A stretch of DNA of 64,000 nucleotides, taken from Berberis thunbergii (taxonomy: Eukaryota; Streptophyta; Magnoliopsida; Ranunculales; Berberidaceae). Position 1 is the stretch's first letter, and every line of letters starts with the position of its first letter. Both the position numbers and the translations under genes were made by a program. Of this stretch, positions 10,640 to 22,389 are shown one piece after another. The stretch is from positions 310,001-374,000 of the forward strand of contig QNQO01000648.1 in the NCBI GenBank assembly GCA_003290165.1. Direction: 5' to 3'. Below the pieces are notes generated by a model. It was given only the letters and a program-made list of their open reading frames with translations. It made no database searches and was not told the DNA's origin.

Positions 10640-11989
10640 ATGGTGACCACCAGGTCACGTAACAACGGAGAACCTGGGAACACGTCAAATGCTCCAGCTG
10701 CCCCTATACCGCCTCCTTCAGCAGCTCATATCTTGTATGCGCAGCAAACTCATGCTTCCGTACTAGCGGCAGCAACAACAGATCCCAGAGTCGATACGCT
10801 GGCGTCCCAAATACAGTGGATCGCCAAAGCGGTGGATGGTCTCATGCGACAATCCACCACCCGCTTATGGAGACCAGGAGTAGCACGAACCTCCGCTTCC
10901 GACAGATGATAGGGAGCAAACACAGGAAAGCCAAACACCCGCCAATTCTTATTGGACCAAAGGAGGTTGCGTGGCTAACACTGAGTTCAACGCCAGGACA
11001 TAGAGGCTCGACCCTAAGAACCCCCTCCGTAGAGGGGCGCACAACCCGAATGTACTGTACCACCTCCCCGTCGTTTGTGGATCGAATCATGAACGAGACC
11101 CTTTCAAGAAAGTTCACTCCCCCAAAGCTCGGCTCCTATGATGGGACCACCGATCCTTTTGATTATCCGCGCCATTACCAGCACGTAATGGTCCTCAAAG
11201 AAGGATCCAAGTCCGTCGTTTGCAGAACCTTTCCCACCAGTCTAAAAGGCTATGCGCTGACATGGTTCCATAACCTCCACTGCAGTCAATCGACTCCTTC
11301 AAAACACTGGCGAAGGAATTTCTAACATGTTTCGTTGGAAACCAATATTTCATAAAAGGACCACACTACATATTCACTCTAAGGCAGAGGTCCGACGAGA
11401 CGCTCCGAGAGTATGTCACGCGCTTCAACAATGAGCTGACCTTCATAGATGATATAGCGGTGGCGACCTTTACTGTGGGCCTCAGAGAGGGAAAGCTTTT
11501 CAAGGACATAAACTTGGAGCCGCCTTTTGACATGGCGGAGCTCCTCAAAGCGTTTAGAGACACATCACCCTGGAGGAGTCAATGATCGCTAGGGACAAGG
11601 AGGGAAAGTGTCACAAGGACGAGGAACGGAGAAAAAGAAAGCGCAACGACAACATGTCGGACCCTGGTCGTCCTAAGCCAGAGAAATCATCCAACTACGC
11701 TATACCCAGAGTCGTGACACCCCTAAGCGCTAGTCTGTCAGACATACTTAACTCCATGAAAGGCTGGGAGGAACTGAAGTGGCCCCCAAAGACACGCGGA
11801 GACCCCTCCAAGCGTGACAACGACAAATACTGCGCATACCACAAGGAGAGCGATCACAACACCAACTACTGCAAGAGTCAGATGTATGAAGTTGAGTACT
11901 GGATCTGCAAAGGCAAACTGAAAGAGTTCCTGAAGTCTGAGAAGCCAACAAAACAAACAAAGGATAGGAGGAGTCGGTTAAAAAAATAG
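10640..11989 (+). pseudogene. Retrotransposon gag, element 1 (broken)
   Basis: Starts MVTTRSRNNGEPGNT, the same start as the gag at 62970. Later pieces are typical gypsy gag: KFTPPKLGSYDGTTDPFDY, then FPTSLKGYALTWFHNL, then a lysine/arginine-rich segment and a short Cys/His motif YCAYHKESDHNTNYCKS, matching the retroviral zinc-knuckle position of Tat elements. The frame shifts several times (three main open pieces at 10640, 10816 and 11582), so no full protein can be made. Gag would package element RNA in cytoplasmic particles. Confidence 0.8.
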
Positions 11990-12229
11990 TGAAGGCGACT
12001 CTAGGGATAATCTACGTCCTTTATGGAGTCAGACCAAATTAAGACCAGTCATACAGGTCCCGCAAGCGGGCACTACTGGATGTTCGGACACAATCTGCTA
12101 GTGAGGACATGCACATCTGCCACTCACGGGTTCAGAACCCCATTCCCACTTTGACTTTCACGGGGCAGGGACCTCGATGGAGTCCGAGCGCCGCACAACG
12201 ACGCCTTGGTCATTTTTATTTCCAGCTCA

Positions 12230-12560
12230 AAGTAGAAAGTAAAGAGAGTTTTGGTTGACACAAGAAGTTCACTTAACATTTTGTTCTACAACGTGTTTCG
12301 CAGCATGGACCTCAAGGAGGATAACCTGACGCCTTCAGAACACCAGCTGATCGGATTCAGGGGGGAAAATGCTTCCCCATCAAAAAGATAAGGTTGGCTA
12401 TGGTAACAGGAGAGTCGCAGCAAAGGAAAGTCCTATTTCTGGACTTCATGGTGGTAGACGCATCGTCATTCTACAATCTCATCCTAGAAAGACCTTGGCT
12501 CCACCAGATGGAAGCAGTGGTCTCTACCCATCAACCTACGACACGAGGTTGCCACTACGC
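12230..12560 (+). pseudogene. Retrotransposon aspartic protease, element 1 (broken)
   Basis: Pieces LVDTRSSLNIL, FRSMDLKEDNL, LFLDFMVVDASSFYN and RPWLHQMEAVVST, spread over different frames, match the clan AA protease of Tat-like elements. The catalytic D-T-G is read as D-T-R here, so the enzyme would be inactive even without the frame breaks. Compare the minus-strand homologue at 45873-46130. Confidence 0.75.
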
Positions 12561-13079
12561 CGCACTAAAATAGATAGAGTGCTCCCCGATTCATCTACAT
12601 CATGCAGAACAGCTCGACCCAGTGCAAGGCCAAAAGACGGAAGATGCATCATTTTCAAGCGGTACAAGAGCAATCAGTTGTTCCGCCCAGTGAGTCGTAA
12701 ATGCCATGGCAAACGGGAACACATCCCCTCGATATTCCGTCGGCGCGGAGATCCGCCCTTCTGCAAGTGATAGTAAAGGTAAGAAAATGAGAGAACTCGA
12801 TAGCTTCCCAAGATAAAGACGAAGTTTGCAGATGGGATTGAAAGATTGAGCAATCAGGTTGCTCCGTCAAATCTAGGGGTGGGCAAACGGGTTGAGGATC
12901 CGCGGGTTCAAACCGAACCGGACCGTTTTGCTCCAAACGGTCCGGATTTTAATTTTGTGTTTTTAGATACGGTTCGGATCCGTTATAAAACAGTCCGGTC
13001 CCGGTTTCTATTTTTTAAAAAGAAACGGTCCGGGTTGGACCCATTTCAAATTGCATTTACTAAAACCAAAACCCCTTTC

Positions 13080-13595
13080 TGGCTCTTTCTCTCTCTGACT
13101 CTCTGTCTCGTTTCAAAGTAGTAGAAGAAAAGGAAGAGGAAGAGACGTGAAGGAGACTCTTCTCTGTCTCTCTGTCTCGATATAAACCAAAACCCCTCTC
13201 TCTCTCTCTCTCTCTCTGTAAGAAGAAGCAGCAGCAGTAGCGATTGGAGATCTCCCTCTCCTCTCTATCTTTGTCTCTGTCTCGAGGAGAAGAAGCAGCA
13301 GCGAGACGCTGGGAGCCCAAGAAGAGGAGGAGCAGAAGAAAAGGAAGAGACACTGGGAGATCTCCCTCTCCTCTCTCTCTTTCTGCCTGTCTCGAGAAGA
13401 AGAAGCAGCAGCGAGACACTGCGAGACCAAAAAGAGGAAGAGCAAAAGAAAAAGAAGAGACGCGAGCTCCTCTCTCTCTATGTCTCTGTCTCGAGAAGAA
13501 GAAGCAACATGTCTATGTCTCGAGAAGAAGAAGCATCAGCGAGCTCCTCTCTCTCTCTGTCTCTGTCTCGAGAAGAAGAAGCAGCAGCACGATGA
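13080..13595. repeat. CT/GA-rich low-complexity block in hAT copy 2
   Basis: Repeated TCTCTCTCTGTCTCGAGAAG and AAGAAGCAGCAGCGAGAC words with a (CT)n run at 13196-13217. The same kind of GAGACAGAG sequence fills hAT copy 1. Overlapping open frames on both strands are composition artefacts. Confidence 0.75.
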
Positions 13596-13920
13596 ACCTA
13601 CATCCATTCCTCTTCAACCCCATCTCCATTTTAGTGTTTGATTTGATCCTAAAATTTCTTTGGCAATACGATGAAGAGGGTGGTGGTGATCATTTCAACA
13701 ATTTTGGTTTTCAGGAACCCAGATCTCGCCAGATCTACACAATAAGGTAAGTGTAGTTTGCCGAAAGGAAAATACAGGGTTCTTATGATTGTTTGATTCA
13801 ATTTATCTTTGTGAGGGTTAGTTCAATTGTACATTATTGTGTTGATCAAATAGAAGAAAAGAAAGATGAACTTCTTTGTATTTTTTGTTGATTATTGTAA
13901 TATATTTTTTTTGCCCAAAG

Positions 13921-14396
13921 GAACAGGGTTTCTATATCCTTCTGGTCCGATTACCTTGCCTTCTTGGTTGTCTGAAGAAGATGTTGAGTGTTACGTGAGC
14001 AAATTCGAGCAAAAAGGCTTTACTGGAGGCCTGAACTATTATAGGGCTTTCGACGTGTATGTTTGTTGCAAAAGTTTGATATACTCTTAATTGATTTTGT
14101 TTCAATGCTTTGTCTAAGCCTCTGAGTTGACTTTCCTGGGTTTTTGTAGAACATGGGAGCTCACAGCACCTTGGACTGGAGCACGAGTGAATGTACCAGC
14201 AAAGTTCATCGTCGGAGACCAAGACCTGGTCTATAATATTCCAGGTGCAAAGAAATACATAAACGGCGGTGGATTTAAGGAGGATGTACCACTCCTGGAG
14301 GAAGTAGTTGTAATGGAAGGAGTTGCTCACTTCATCAACCAGGAAAAAGCAGAGGAAATTAGTAAACATATTTATGATTTCATAAAGAAGTATTAA
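13921..14396 (+). pseudogene. Captured epoxide hydrolase gene fragment, copy A
   Basis: Two exon-like pieces encode the C-terminal part of a plant soluble epoxide hydrolase (alpha/beta hydrolase fold, hydrates epoxides to diols). Piece one, from about 13921 to 14054, includes PITLPSWLSEEDVECYVSKF and KGFTGGLNYYRAFD, ending at a GT donor. Piece two, 14150-14396, follows TTTTTGTAG and includes TWELTAPWTGARVNVPAKFI, VGDQDLVYNIPG and VVVMEGVAHFINQE, with the catalytic Asp (GDQD) and His (GVAHF) of the family, ending at TAA. The N-terminal half with the nucleophile Asp is absent, so it cannot be an enzyme. The intron shows capture from genomic DNA rather than mRNA. Confidence 0.85.
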
Positions 14397-14726
14397 TCTG
14401 TTCATTATCTCATGAATCAGCTTCATATCAGGTATTTGAAACTTTTATGTTAACAACGGTTCATTCGATCTGTGACCTCTGAACCAACATGATTGGAATT
14501 TCATGTCATACTATCTATTCCACCAGAATTGGTTTCATAGCTTCATTTTTTGTCAAGAAAATTTGTATATTTGCAAATTTCATCTTGTGGTTTGACACAC
14601 ATATATATGTTTTAGGAATTTGCTTTCATTGGTAATTATCCTTGACATTGTTTGGTTATTCGCCAATGTGGTACATGAGCCTGTGCATTTCCCATTTTCA
14701 TTATCTTGTTAGTTGTTTACCTGAGA

Positions 14727-15115
14727 AATTCGAAAAGAGAGGCTTCACTGTAGGACTGAACTATTATCAAGAGATTTGACTAGTTTGTTACCTGCAAAGT
14801 TGATCTATTCCAGTTGAATTCGCAGCTTAAATTCTGTGAGATTCGGGTTGCGCTTGCCCTGCTAACAATTATATTCCGAATGTGCTTCAAACTGAGATGT
14901 CATGTTTTGAATTTCATAGTTTCCTTTTGTGTAAGAATGGGATTTTAAGATTTTTTTGGGTTTTAGCAGAATCTGGAAGCCAATTGCACCATGGACTGGA
15001 GCACAAATGAAACTTCAGAGAAGGGTTGTTCTTATTGTTGAAGTCCTCGTTCTTAGTCTATTACACTCCAGGCACATACATGTACATAGAAAGCGGTGCA
15101 TCTAAAGAGAATGAG
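14727..15115 (+). pseudogene. Captured epoxide hydrolase gene fragment, copy B (decayed)
   Basis: A second, weaker copy of the same region follows copy A. EKFEKRGFTVGLNYYQE (near 14727) is followed by a stop, and after TTTTAGCAG at about 14969 comes IWKPIAPWTGAQMKL with later frame breaks. The order and intron position equal copy A. Either a tandem gene pair was captured, as epoxide hydrolase genes often sit in tandem, or the fragment duplicated inside the element. Confidence 0.7.
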
Positions 15116-15651
15116 ATCATATACTTGCGACATCTTACATCGCTCCTGAATAGATTTCATGATTAGGTGTTTTGGATTGATTTCAAGTTTTGTGATGGTG
15201 ATCTCCAAATTTAGACCATTATACGAACCTAACATCTTTTACTGGATTGAGTAGAAAGAATGGTTTGTTGTCGATTATTGTAATATATTGAAGTTCATGA
15301 TAATGAATATATTACAAGTAAATTCTGCTACAATGTTCTTGAAACTATCGAACCGTTTGGATGTACTAAAATCAGAGGATGCATTTTTAGTAGGAACCGA
15401 ACCGTTTCAAACGGTTCGAGTTAGGTTCAGTTCCAATGTTCAAAATGAGGGGATCCGGACCGTGCCCACCCTAGTCAAATCACTCCAAAAAAGTGATCGT
15501 ACAATGGCGTTGTAGACCTCACGACTAGCTACTGATTTCCTCAATAGACATCTCCACCGTCTATCCAACCCCTCAAAGGACTTAGAAGAAGGAAGATGAG
15601 GATGGCCAGAAGCAGCAACCACACATAACAATAACTATCTCTATGTCTAAT

Positions 15652-16889
15652 TATGCAGTTAATTGCGGGTTATAACGCCAAAATAACTAATAACGGACTC
15701 GAGGCATTAGTTTTTTTACATAAACGGTAGGGTATAACGGAGTATATCGAGCGTTATTTTTATAAACCATTTTTTCATACCGCCGATATAACGAATAGAA
15801 AAAAAAATTTACTAACCCAATTTATTCTCGATTTCAAATGCGCAGACGTTGAAGAAGTCGAGACCTAGCGCAGAGAAATGAAAGCAGTCAAGCGAGCCCT
15901 AGTAGAGAAACGAAAGAAGAAGTTGGCCTTAGTCGATCAAACCCTAGTCGATTGAGCCCTAGTCAATCGAACCCTTGGCCCCTTTTCGATCAAACCGGTT
16001 TGAGGGGAAGAGAATGAGGGAATAGGGAGTAGAAGGGAAAGAGAAGAGAAGAAGGATCGAACCATCTCTGTAAGTCTGATATCTTTTTTGCTTCTTCCTT
16101 CTTCTCTGTTTTGCTTTGCTTCTTCCTTCTTCTCCGATGCATGATCTTTGTCTTTGTTTTGTTTTGCTTTGCTTCTTCCTTCTTCTCTGATGTATGATCT
16201 ATGTCTATGTTTTGCTTTGCTTCTTCATTCTTTGTTTGAACTTTTGAGTTTTGAACAAAAACAAGTTTGCTTCTTCATTCTAAGGACAGTTACAAGTTGA
16301 ACAAAAACAATACTACAATAGTAGTCAGCTTCCCCCCATATGGCATTGCAGGAAACAAAAAATTGTTACTGATTCATAGAAATAAAATGAATCCACAAAT
16401 AAATTTCATACCTTGCAAGTGATTACAAATTACAATTGATGCAAATGATTATACATCTGTTGTTCAACTTAAATTAATTGAGTGTGTTTGATAATGTAGA
16501 TAACACAGTTCAGGGATTTAGTTGTGCTGGCGTGCTGCTGCTTGCTGGTGTTGCGATCTCTGTAAGCTTCCTTTATTTAAATATTTGTTTACTTGAAACA
16601 AATATATGCAATGAGTAATGACATTGAGTAATGATATGAATTAATCCTTAGTGATTAGTTTCAAGTTTATTGGCATTATTGGCAAACTGGCAGTAACAAG
16701 TTTATGTTTAGTGATTTACTTTTTTGACTCTATAGTCTATAATACATTAATATACGTACTACTTAGTGGGGGTATAAAAATATGTTTTAAAAAATATTTC
16801 GTTATATACCATTATATACCGATATAACCCGTTATAACCTATAACGCTCCTAGACCGTTATGGGTCTGTTATCCGTTTTAACTGCATAA
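15652..16889. mobile_element. Non-autonomous Mutator-like element in Tat-like element 1
   Basis: Left end TATGCAGTTAATTGCGGG; right end, reverse complemented, TTATGCAGTTAAAACGG. The 9-bp flanks are ATGTCTAAT (15643-15651) and ATGCCTAAT (16890-16898), one mismatch apart. Near both ends are GGTTATAACG, CGTTATA and CGATATAAC words in both orientations. No transposase is seen in the 1.24 kb. The 9-bp duplication points to the Mutator superfamily. Confidence 0.75.
16060..16240. repeat. Imperfect tandem repeat TTTTGCTTTGCTTCTTCCTT
   Basis: About three copies of a 50-60 bp unit combining TTTTGCTTTGCTTCTTCCTT with a TGATGYATGATCTWTGTCT part, inside the Mutator-like element. Confidence 0.65.
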
Positions 16890-16898
16890 ATGCCTAAT

Positions 16899-17689
16899 CT
16901 GCGCAAATGTCAGAACATTCGAAAACTCTAGAGACGGAGAATCAACTTTAGCCTTTGAAAAACCCAAAGCATCTTCTTCAAGCAAGAACATTACAGAAGA
17001 TACGCGCTATTAAGTGCATACAACGATTGAAAAACACCATTATATAGACATGATGGTTCACCAAGCAGACACTCAAGCATTAACTGTCAAGCATTGAATA
17101 CCGTACGGGAAACTGGAAGGCCATGACTCCCAAGGAAACTGAAAATACGACTTTAGTCAATTAATGACGTTGCACGCAACCCCATCAATTGAGGAAAAGT
17201 AGCCGATACTCAATCGTCATGCAGTCTATGTCGTATGTGTGTCACTGTGCAATCTACGTCGTACATGCAACGCACCGTGCAGGTAAACCCTAGCCCTTCC
17301 TCGACGGGCCCATAGGCTCAGCCTATTATTCAAACAACACTCTATCACGTGCTTGGCACGAGCGCTGAAGATCCTAGTCACCCCTGACATACGAATTATA
17401 CCTTTAAATCACCAGCTGATTTACGGTAATTTCATCCACTCTATGCAAAGTGCGGAGGGAGTAGGTTCGCACGCCCCCTAGCAGGCAGAACCTCTATTTA
17501 AACCAGACAAGTTTTGTCAATCAAGACTGATGACGATAGCTTCTGGTTCATCCCGACGCCTAGTCCGTTTAGCGCGGGCATCGACGGTTTAGGAAGTGGG
17601 TCTAATCAGTGTTATCATGCCTGGTGACGACGACTCGCCAAGGATCATTACCCCTTCACGGTCAATGATCGCCGAACCTAATAAGGTAA
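16899..17689. other. Element 1 interior, no coding sequence recognised
   Basis: Sequence between the nested Mutator-like element and the tandem-repeat block. It has the higher GC and CAACGC/CATCGACGG-rich style of the rest of element 1, and no polymerase or integrase motif in any frame that I could read. Confidence 0.5.
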
Positions 17690-18485
17690 GCCTAGCTGGT
17701 GACGACTAGCAACGAAAGCTTCTGATCAAAACCTGTACTTGTAGCCCCCTCGCAAATAGTCTAGAAAATGAAAACTTAGTCAGCCACGACCCGATTCTGA
17801 CGGTTCGCCACGGAACCACTGTTTTTCAGCATGGCCGTCAAATCACCAAACCTGGACTTATAGCCTCCACTGCGAGAGTGTAGATAGTCTAAAAGGTTGG
17901 AGCCTAGTTAGTCCTGAACTGATTTCGATGGCTTGTTTCGGGACCATTGCTTTTCAGCATGGCCGCCAAATCACCAAACTAAGATTTGTAGGTCGCCCTG
18001 CGAGGGTGTAGATAGTCTAGAAGATGGGAACCTAGTCAGCCACGACTCGATTTCGACGGTTTGCCACGGGACCACTGTTTTTCAGCTTGGCCACCGAACC
18101 CTCCCAAATTTGTAGCTTGGTGCACTCAAGTGTAGATAATTTGGATGGTAGGAGCCTAGTCAGTCCTGAACTAATACTGATGGCTTGCCACGGGACCATT
18201 GCTTTTCAGCCTGGTCGCCAAACCTCTCTCGAATTTGTAGCCCCACCGCGCAGGGAGGGTGTAGATGGTTCGAAAGGTGGGAGCCTAGTCAGACCTGAAC
18301 TGATTCCGATGGCTTGCCATGGGACCACTGCTTTTTAGCCTGATCGCCAAACCTTTACTCCCTGAATCTGTAGTCCGCTCTGATCGGACTTAACTGATTT
18401 GGTAGGTGGGAGCCTAGTCAGTCCCGAACTAGTTCTGATGGCTTGCAACGAGACCACCGCTTTTCAGCCAGGTCGCCAAACGAGA
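17690..18485. repeat. 128-bp tandem repeats in Tat-like element 1
   Basis: Six imperfect copies. The anchor GAGCCTAGTCAGTCCTGAAC, or a close variant, occurs near 17768, 17899, 18028, 18151, 18281 and 18410, giving spacings of 123-131 bp. Each unit also carries GGCTTGCCACGGGACCACTG, CTTTTCAGCCTGG, CGCCAAAC, TTTGTAG and GTGTAGAT. Tandem repeats after the coding region are characteristic of Tat/Ogre-group elements. Short open frames across the block are not genes. Confidence 0.9.
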
Positions 18486-19021
18486 ATCTAGCTGGGTCAG
18501 CATCTTCACGCTCAAACGGACATACAATCTAACGCCAAGCGAAAGCCAATCGCGCTGATACAAGGATTGTACAGCCAGTGTCCAGATAAAGCTACTTAGG
18601 ATGCCAACCTAAGCTTACAACGCCTGACTTGGCACGAACGCTCTGACACGCACGCTCGGCCATCACAACTCGCTCACAGCAGCAGCTACAGCCGACCGGT
18701 TAGACAAGCAAAGTAACTGTCAAACAACTTACCTTGGGGATATGGCACAGCTCGGATGACTCAACCCCCAGCTAAAATGCTCATAACATGCCCACTACCG
18801 GACATGACTACACCGCGATGACCTCGAGTCATTCATAGCACAAAGTGGTCAAGCTTTCTACCACAGACAGACCAGTCAACGTCCTATTGATTCAATCAGT
18901 CTATGCCAAAACAAGACGACGAGGCGAAATGAAAAACATGCAATAGAGACAACAAGTACGAAACGGATAAAACTGTTCTCATTAACGATCAAAGATAAAA
19001 AAGAGTACAAGCACACAGCTT
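18486..19021. other. Element 1 interior between repeats and minus-strand ORF
   Basis: No recognisable gene. The sequence joins the tandem-repeat block to the degenerate minus-strand reading frames. Confidence 0.5.
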
Positions 19022-21530
19022 TCACTCCTTGTCAGGGGAAGGTACAGAAATGGAAGAGTTAAGCTTAGCGGAAGGAGCAAGAGTTGCATCCACACACCCC
19101 GCAGCTGGGACACCGGGCCTCAAACTGTCTTCCTCACTCGATGACGTCGAGGTAACAGACAGGTCCACATATTTATAACGGCTGAGATCCCACTTCGGGT
19201 GCTCTTTCATCAGCTCCATCCATCCATGTACAACTCAGCGGAACTCACACTTGCCTTGCTCCTGAAGAAGCTCTTCCTCTCACATCTTTGCATTAACAAG
19301 TTCACGCTCCAGTAGCTCCAACTTGCCAGTCAACGCGTCAACCTGAGACTATTATGTGGCCATACTGCTCTTCGAGCTAGTCCTCGACCTTCATCGCTTT
19401 TCATGTGGCCCCAAATCGAGCTGGTCCTCGGCCTTCATCGCTTTTCGAGCATAAAACTCTACATCGGATTCCAATTGTTGCTTCTCAGCAAGTCAGTTGG
19501 CTTCCTTCGAAACACTCTCTTCAGTGAAAGACAACAGTTTAGAACTCGCCTTAGCCACAACTTCCTGCGCAATCTCGACTTCTCGGCGGATACAGCTCAA
19601 CTCTTGCCCAAGTCCGTCTCTTTCGGACACCACCTCTGTCATATCATGCTTGAGGTTCTCTATACGAGCCCTCTGAGCCTCAGCGGCCATAGTTGACTGT
19701 TGGTCTGTTTCTTAAGCCTATCAATTTCACAGAGCGCATCAAAATACAACAGCTGCATGTGCGAGAATACACGTTCTAAGGTATATATTCTCTCACGAGC
19801 CGCCTCGACTTCCGTTCCAGACCCTTATCCATACATCCTTCCAACGTATCCTTTTCGGGTTTAAGAGCATGATCCATCAACCAGCTGTGACGCCTGCTTA
19901 TATGCTTCCTCAAAACATACTTTATGTCCACCTCTTGGTGCCAAACTTGTGAGCTCATCTTTACCAAGTCAGGTGCGAACAAGTTCATTCGTGCACCCGG
20001 ATGAAGCTTTCCCGGATCAGGGATTACGACAGCGCCGCCCTTCGCGGTCACCACCGTCCTCAGACTCTCCTCCGTAGCCTTCTTTTTGTCGTTAATAGTC
20101 GGCCCTTCATTGCGAGGCAGCTCAATGGGATCTGGAAAAAGAGAATTATCCAAAGGACCCTCCAACACTTCTAGTTGTAGCATAGAACAAAACAGTGAGC
20201 AATGCGGACTACAAGAGACGTGGTCGGGACCGCAACCACCTTCAGGGGAATCAACAATAGGGCAATCAGATTCTACCACCTAAGGCGAATCTTCACAGAG
20301 TTTCCTACAACAATGGTCCCACGCGAATCAGCACCAACGGAAGCTGCCATTGCAACCTGCACTAAACGGTCATTCCGAGCCTTGACCTGCGCATCAATAA
20401 GGTTCGACCTGTCCATGACTCCTGCCAACCGCAGGTAATCTTTCTCCAAGATGAAAACGTCAATCTCCACCTCAACAGGCCTGGCAGATTCGCGCTCCTA
20501 TCTTATTGGAACGGTTATTCCCGAAGACGACCAAACTCTAAGGCGAGATCTCTTCCTCACAAAGGAAGTAACCGTCTCGGACGATTCTTCCGCATCGGAC
20601 AGAATGAGAACTTTGGCCCTAAAGACCTTTTTCTTCCTAAAAAAAGCCCCATCGTTGAACTTAATACGCGACTCTCAACACAGAGTAGGGGCGACATGCC
20701 AGTTGTCCCATAGCCTACTACGGATGAAGTTGGAAACTCTTATGACATCGACCGCCTTCCTTTGCGGCAATACTCGGAACATCTCCATGGTGTTTTGCTC
20801 TTTTAAGGTAAGAGGAGTTGTAGGAAATCTTCCTGCAAGGGAATACAAGTAATGAGCAGTCAGCTTGCTACCAAGCTTATCAAAATCGCAAGAAAAAGGT
20901 TGAACTTACGGAGCGACCTGAACTGTCACTTGAGCACACAGCCCCTGCACCGAAAATACTTCGAATATGCGGGAGCCAAGAAACAATACTTCTGCCAAAA
21001 CTTGAAATCATTAGGCAGTTTATCGAAGCACTTTGGCGACTTCATCTTACAGACAACATTGCTTTTCATGCCGGGGAGAGGTCAGCAACTGGATCACCCG
21101 CAGAGTCACTCTAACACCGGCTCCTTTGCATTGAGCAGAATCATGAGAATGATCCTATATCCATTGGCCTCAACTGAGCCGGAAGAATTCCTAAGAGACC
21201 CAAGAACTCCCAAATCACGTCCAGGATCGAAAAATGCACTTCAGTTTGAACCATCCCACGATGTAAACAGATGAAACCAGCAAGAGGTGTCACATGCGTT
21301 TGGTCGCTCGTTAGGAAATACAATGGCATGTATTCAAGAACTCCAAACTTAAAACGAATTTCGGCAAAACCTGGCTCGGACAACATGAATTGAAAAACTC
21401 CAGGGCCTCAACCAAAACAGCATCGTCAAGAAGGTTTTCTTGAGCCATGAAGAAGACAAATGATCTTTTCAGAACAATATCTTCCAAAGTGAACAAAGTA
21501 AAAGAATTAGACTCAACACTGCGAATGACC
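19022..21530 (-). pseudogene. Degenerate extra ORF of Tat-like element 1 (minus strand)
   Basis: Broken minus-strand frames run opposite to the element's gag. In reading order they include VEYMPLYFLTSD-type sequence and DVIWEFLGLLGILPAQLRP (21141-21386), then IDVFILEKDYLRLAGV (near 20470), KKATEESLRTVVTAKGG (about 20000), and a coiled-coil-like piece EAQRARIENLKHDMTEVVSE (19493-19690). The FLG-LGI-P-QL motif resembles the domain annotated in plants as putative gypsy-type transposon (Transposase_28-like). Homologous motifs occur on the plus strand at 60371-60556. Function is unknown; such extra ORFs opposite to gag-pol are known from Grande-type elements. Many stops and shifts make it a pseudogene. 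Confidence 0.55.
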
Positions 21531-21671
21531 TAAATAAAGGATGATTTCCCGCCAAACCAACGCACATGCCATTAATGCAGCGTGCGGCTCAAGCAATGAT
21601 TCAAACTCAATCATCATGAGCGCTACATCCATTTAAGAAACGACTTAGCGAACCAATGTGATGGCCCACTA

Positions 21672-21687
21672 ACTCTGGGGGAATAGC
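21672..21687 (+). other. Polypurine tract of Tat-like element 1
   Basis: CTCTGGGGGAATAGC directly precedes the 3' LTR. The corresponding tracts at 36740 and 59906, reverse complemented, share the preceding CCCACTAACT. Confidence 0.7.
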
Positions 21688-22389
21688 TGATGATACATAA
21701 AAACGATCACACCCATGAGTCGTGCACGTGTCATGATGCTCTCGAGGAACTACAAGCCCCAACATCAGCCCAACACTGATTCGGCCCAAGCAGTTTAAGC
21801 CTGCTCGACTTCAGTTTAAGCCTGCTCGACTTCAGTCTGCCAAACAGACCCAGACTCTCACAACACGCTAGGCCTACACGTCTCACAGTTGTCCTTAATA
21901 CCCGTAAGTCCTCATTAGGCAAGTATCTCGAGGATCAACTTTGAACGGGCAACTACAGCTGATATCTGCTTCCAACTAGGAAGCAAACACCAGAGTATTT
22001 TTCACACACGAAAACTCCCTTCTACGGATTACTCTCGGATTGAGAACTATCTCCCGTGTATCTAGGAGCACAGATCTAACAAGGAACTTCCCTCCTACAG
22101 CACGACTCTTAATTAGAGAGAGATCTCCATGAAGATATCCTCCCCTAAACTACGCCTACGATTGCTTGGTTGAATCATGACTCTTTGCACTATGAATAAG
22201 ACATGAGATTGGTAACCCAAGATACGCTACAAATTCTCTGATACAACATTACACTTTCCTCAGAGCCTTGTATTACTTTAGCATCGGAGTGCTATCGGCC
22301 ACCACAATGATGGTCCGTGGCTCGCGTGTGCTACTTATACAGGTCAGCAGGAACTAGGTCAGAGCAATGAACGAAAAATGACTGCATCA
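21688..22389 (+). repeat. 3' LTR of Tat-like element 1
   Basis: Begins TGATGATACATAAAA and ends GACTGCATCA. It is longer than the 5' LTR partly because AGTTTAAGCCTGCTCGACTTC is duplicated in tandem near 21790-21835. Many differences from the 5' LTR indicate an old insertion. Confidence 0.85.

Larger units (their letters stand above)
12874..15473 (-). mobile_element. hAT-like transposon copy 2 carrying captured gene pieces
   Basis: Ends are TAGGGGTGGGCA and TGCCCACCCTA, flanked by a perfect 8-bp duplication GTCAAATC (12866-12873 and 15474-15481). Its left 190 bp match the right end of the element at 591-2237 in reverse complement, and its right 80 bp match that element's left end, so it is the same family inverted. 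The 2.6-kb body lacks transposase and instead holds a CT/GA-rich block (13080-13595) and two epoxide-hydrolase gene fragments with introns. This makes it a Pack-type hAT element. It is inserted in the Tat-like element. Confidence 0.88.
9910..22389 (+). mobile_element. Tat-like Ty3/gypsy element 1, non-autonomous, nested
   Basis: Diverged LTRs (9910-10564 and 21688-22389) bracket a plus-strand gag and aspartic protease, a 128-bp tandem-repeat block, and degenerate frames on the minus strand before a polypurine tract. No reverse transcriptase or integrase motif is seen anywhere inside. A minus-strand extra ORF downstream of the coding genes, tandem repeats and the PBS type fit the Tat/Grande group. 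Two DNA transposons are nested inside (12874-15473, 15652-16889). The target duplication is not clean: CCTTT-like on the left, CCTTC on the right. Both flanks belong to one SREK1-like exon. Confidence 0.75.

Noticed and set aside
13060..13750. Arg/Ser-rich ORFs that look like SR proteins
   Set aside because: They come from CT/GA simple repeats inside a transposon, on both strands.
13921..14396. A functional epoxide hydrolase gene
   Set aside because: Lacks the N-terminal half with the nucleophile and lies wholly inside a transposon.
17933..18338. Two ORFs of 60-83 codons with CHGTT repeats
   Set aside because: They track the 128-bp tandem repeats.
17690..18485. Regular repeats considered as a CRISPR-like array
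   Set aside because: Units are about 128 bp, imperfect, without unique spacers, and in a plant retroelement.
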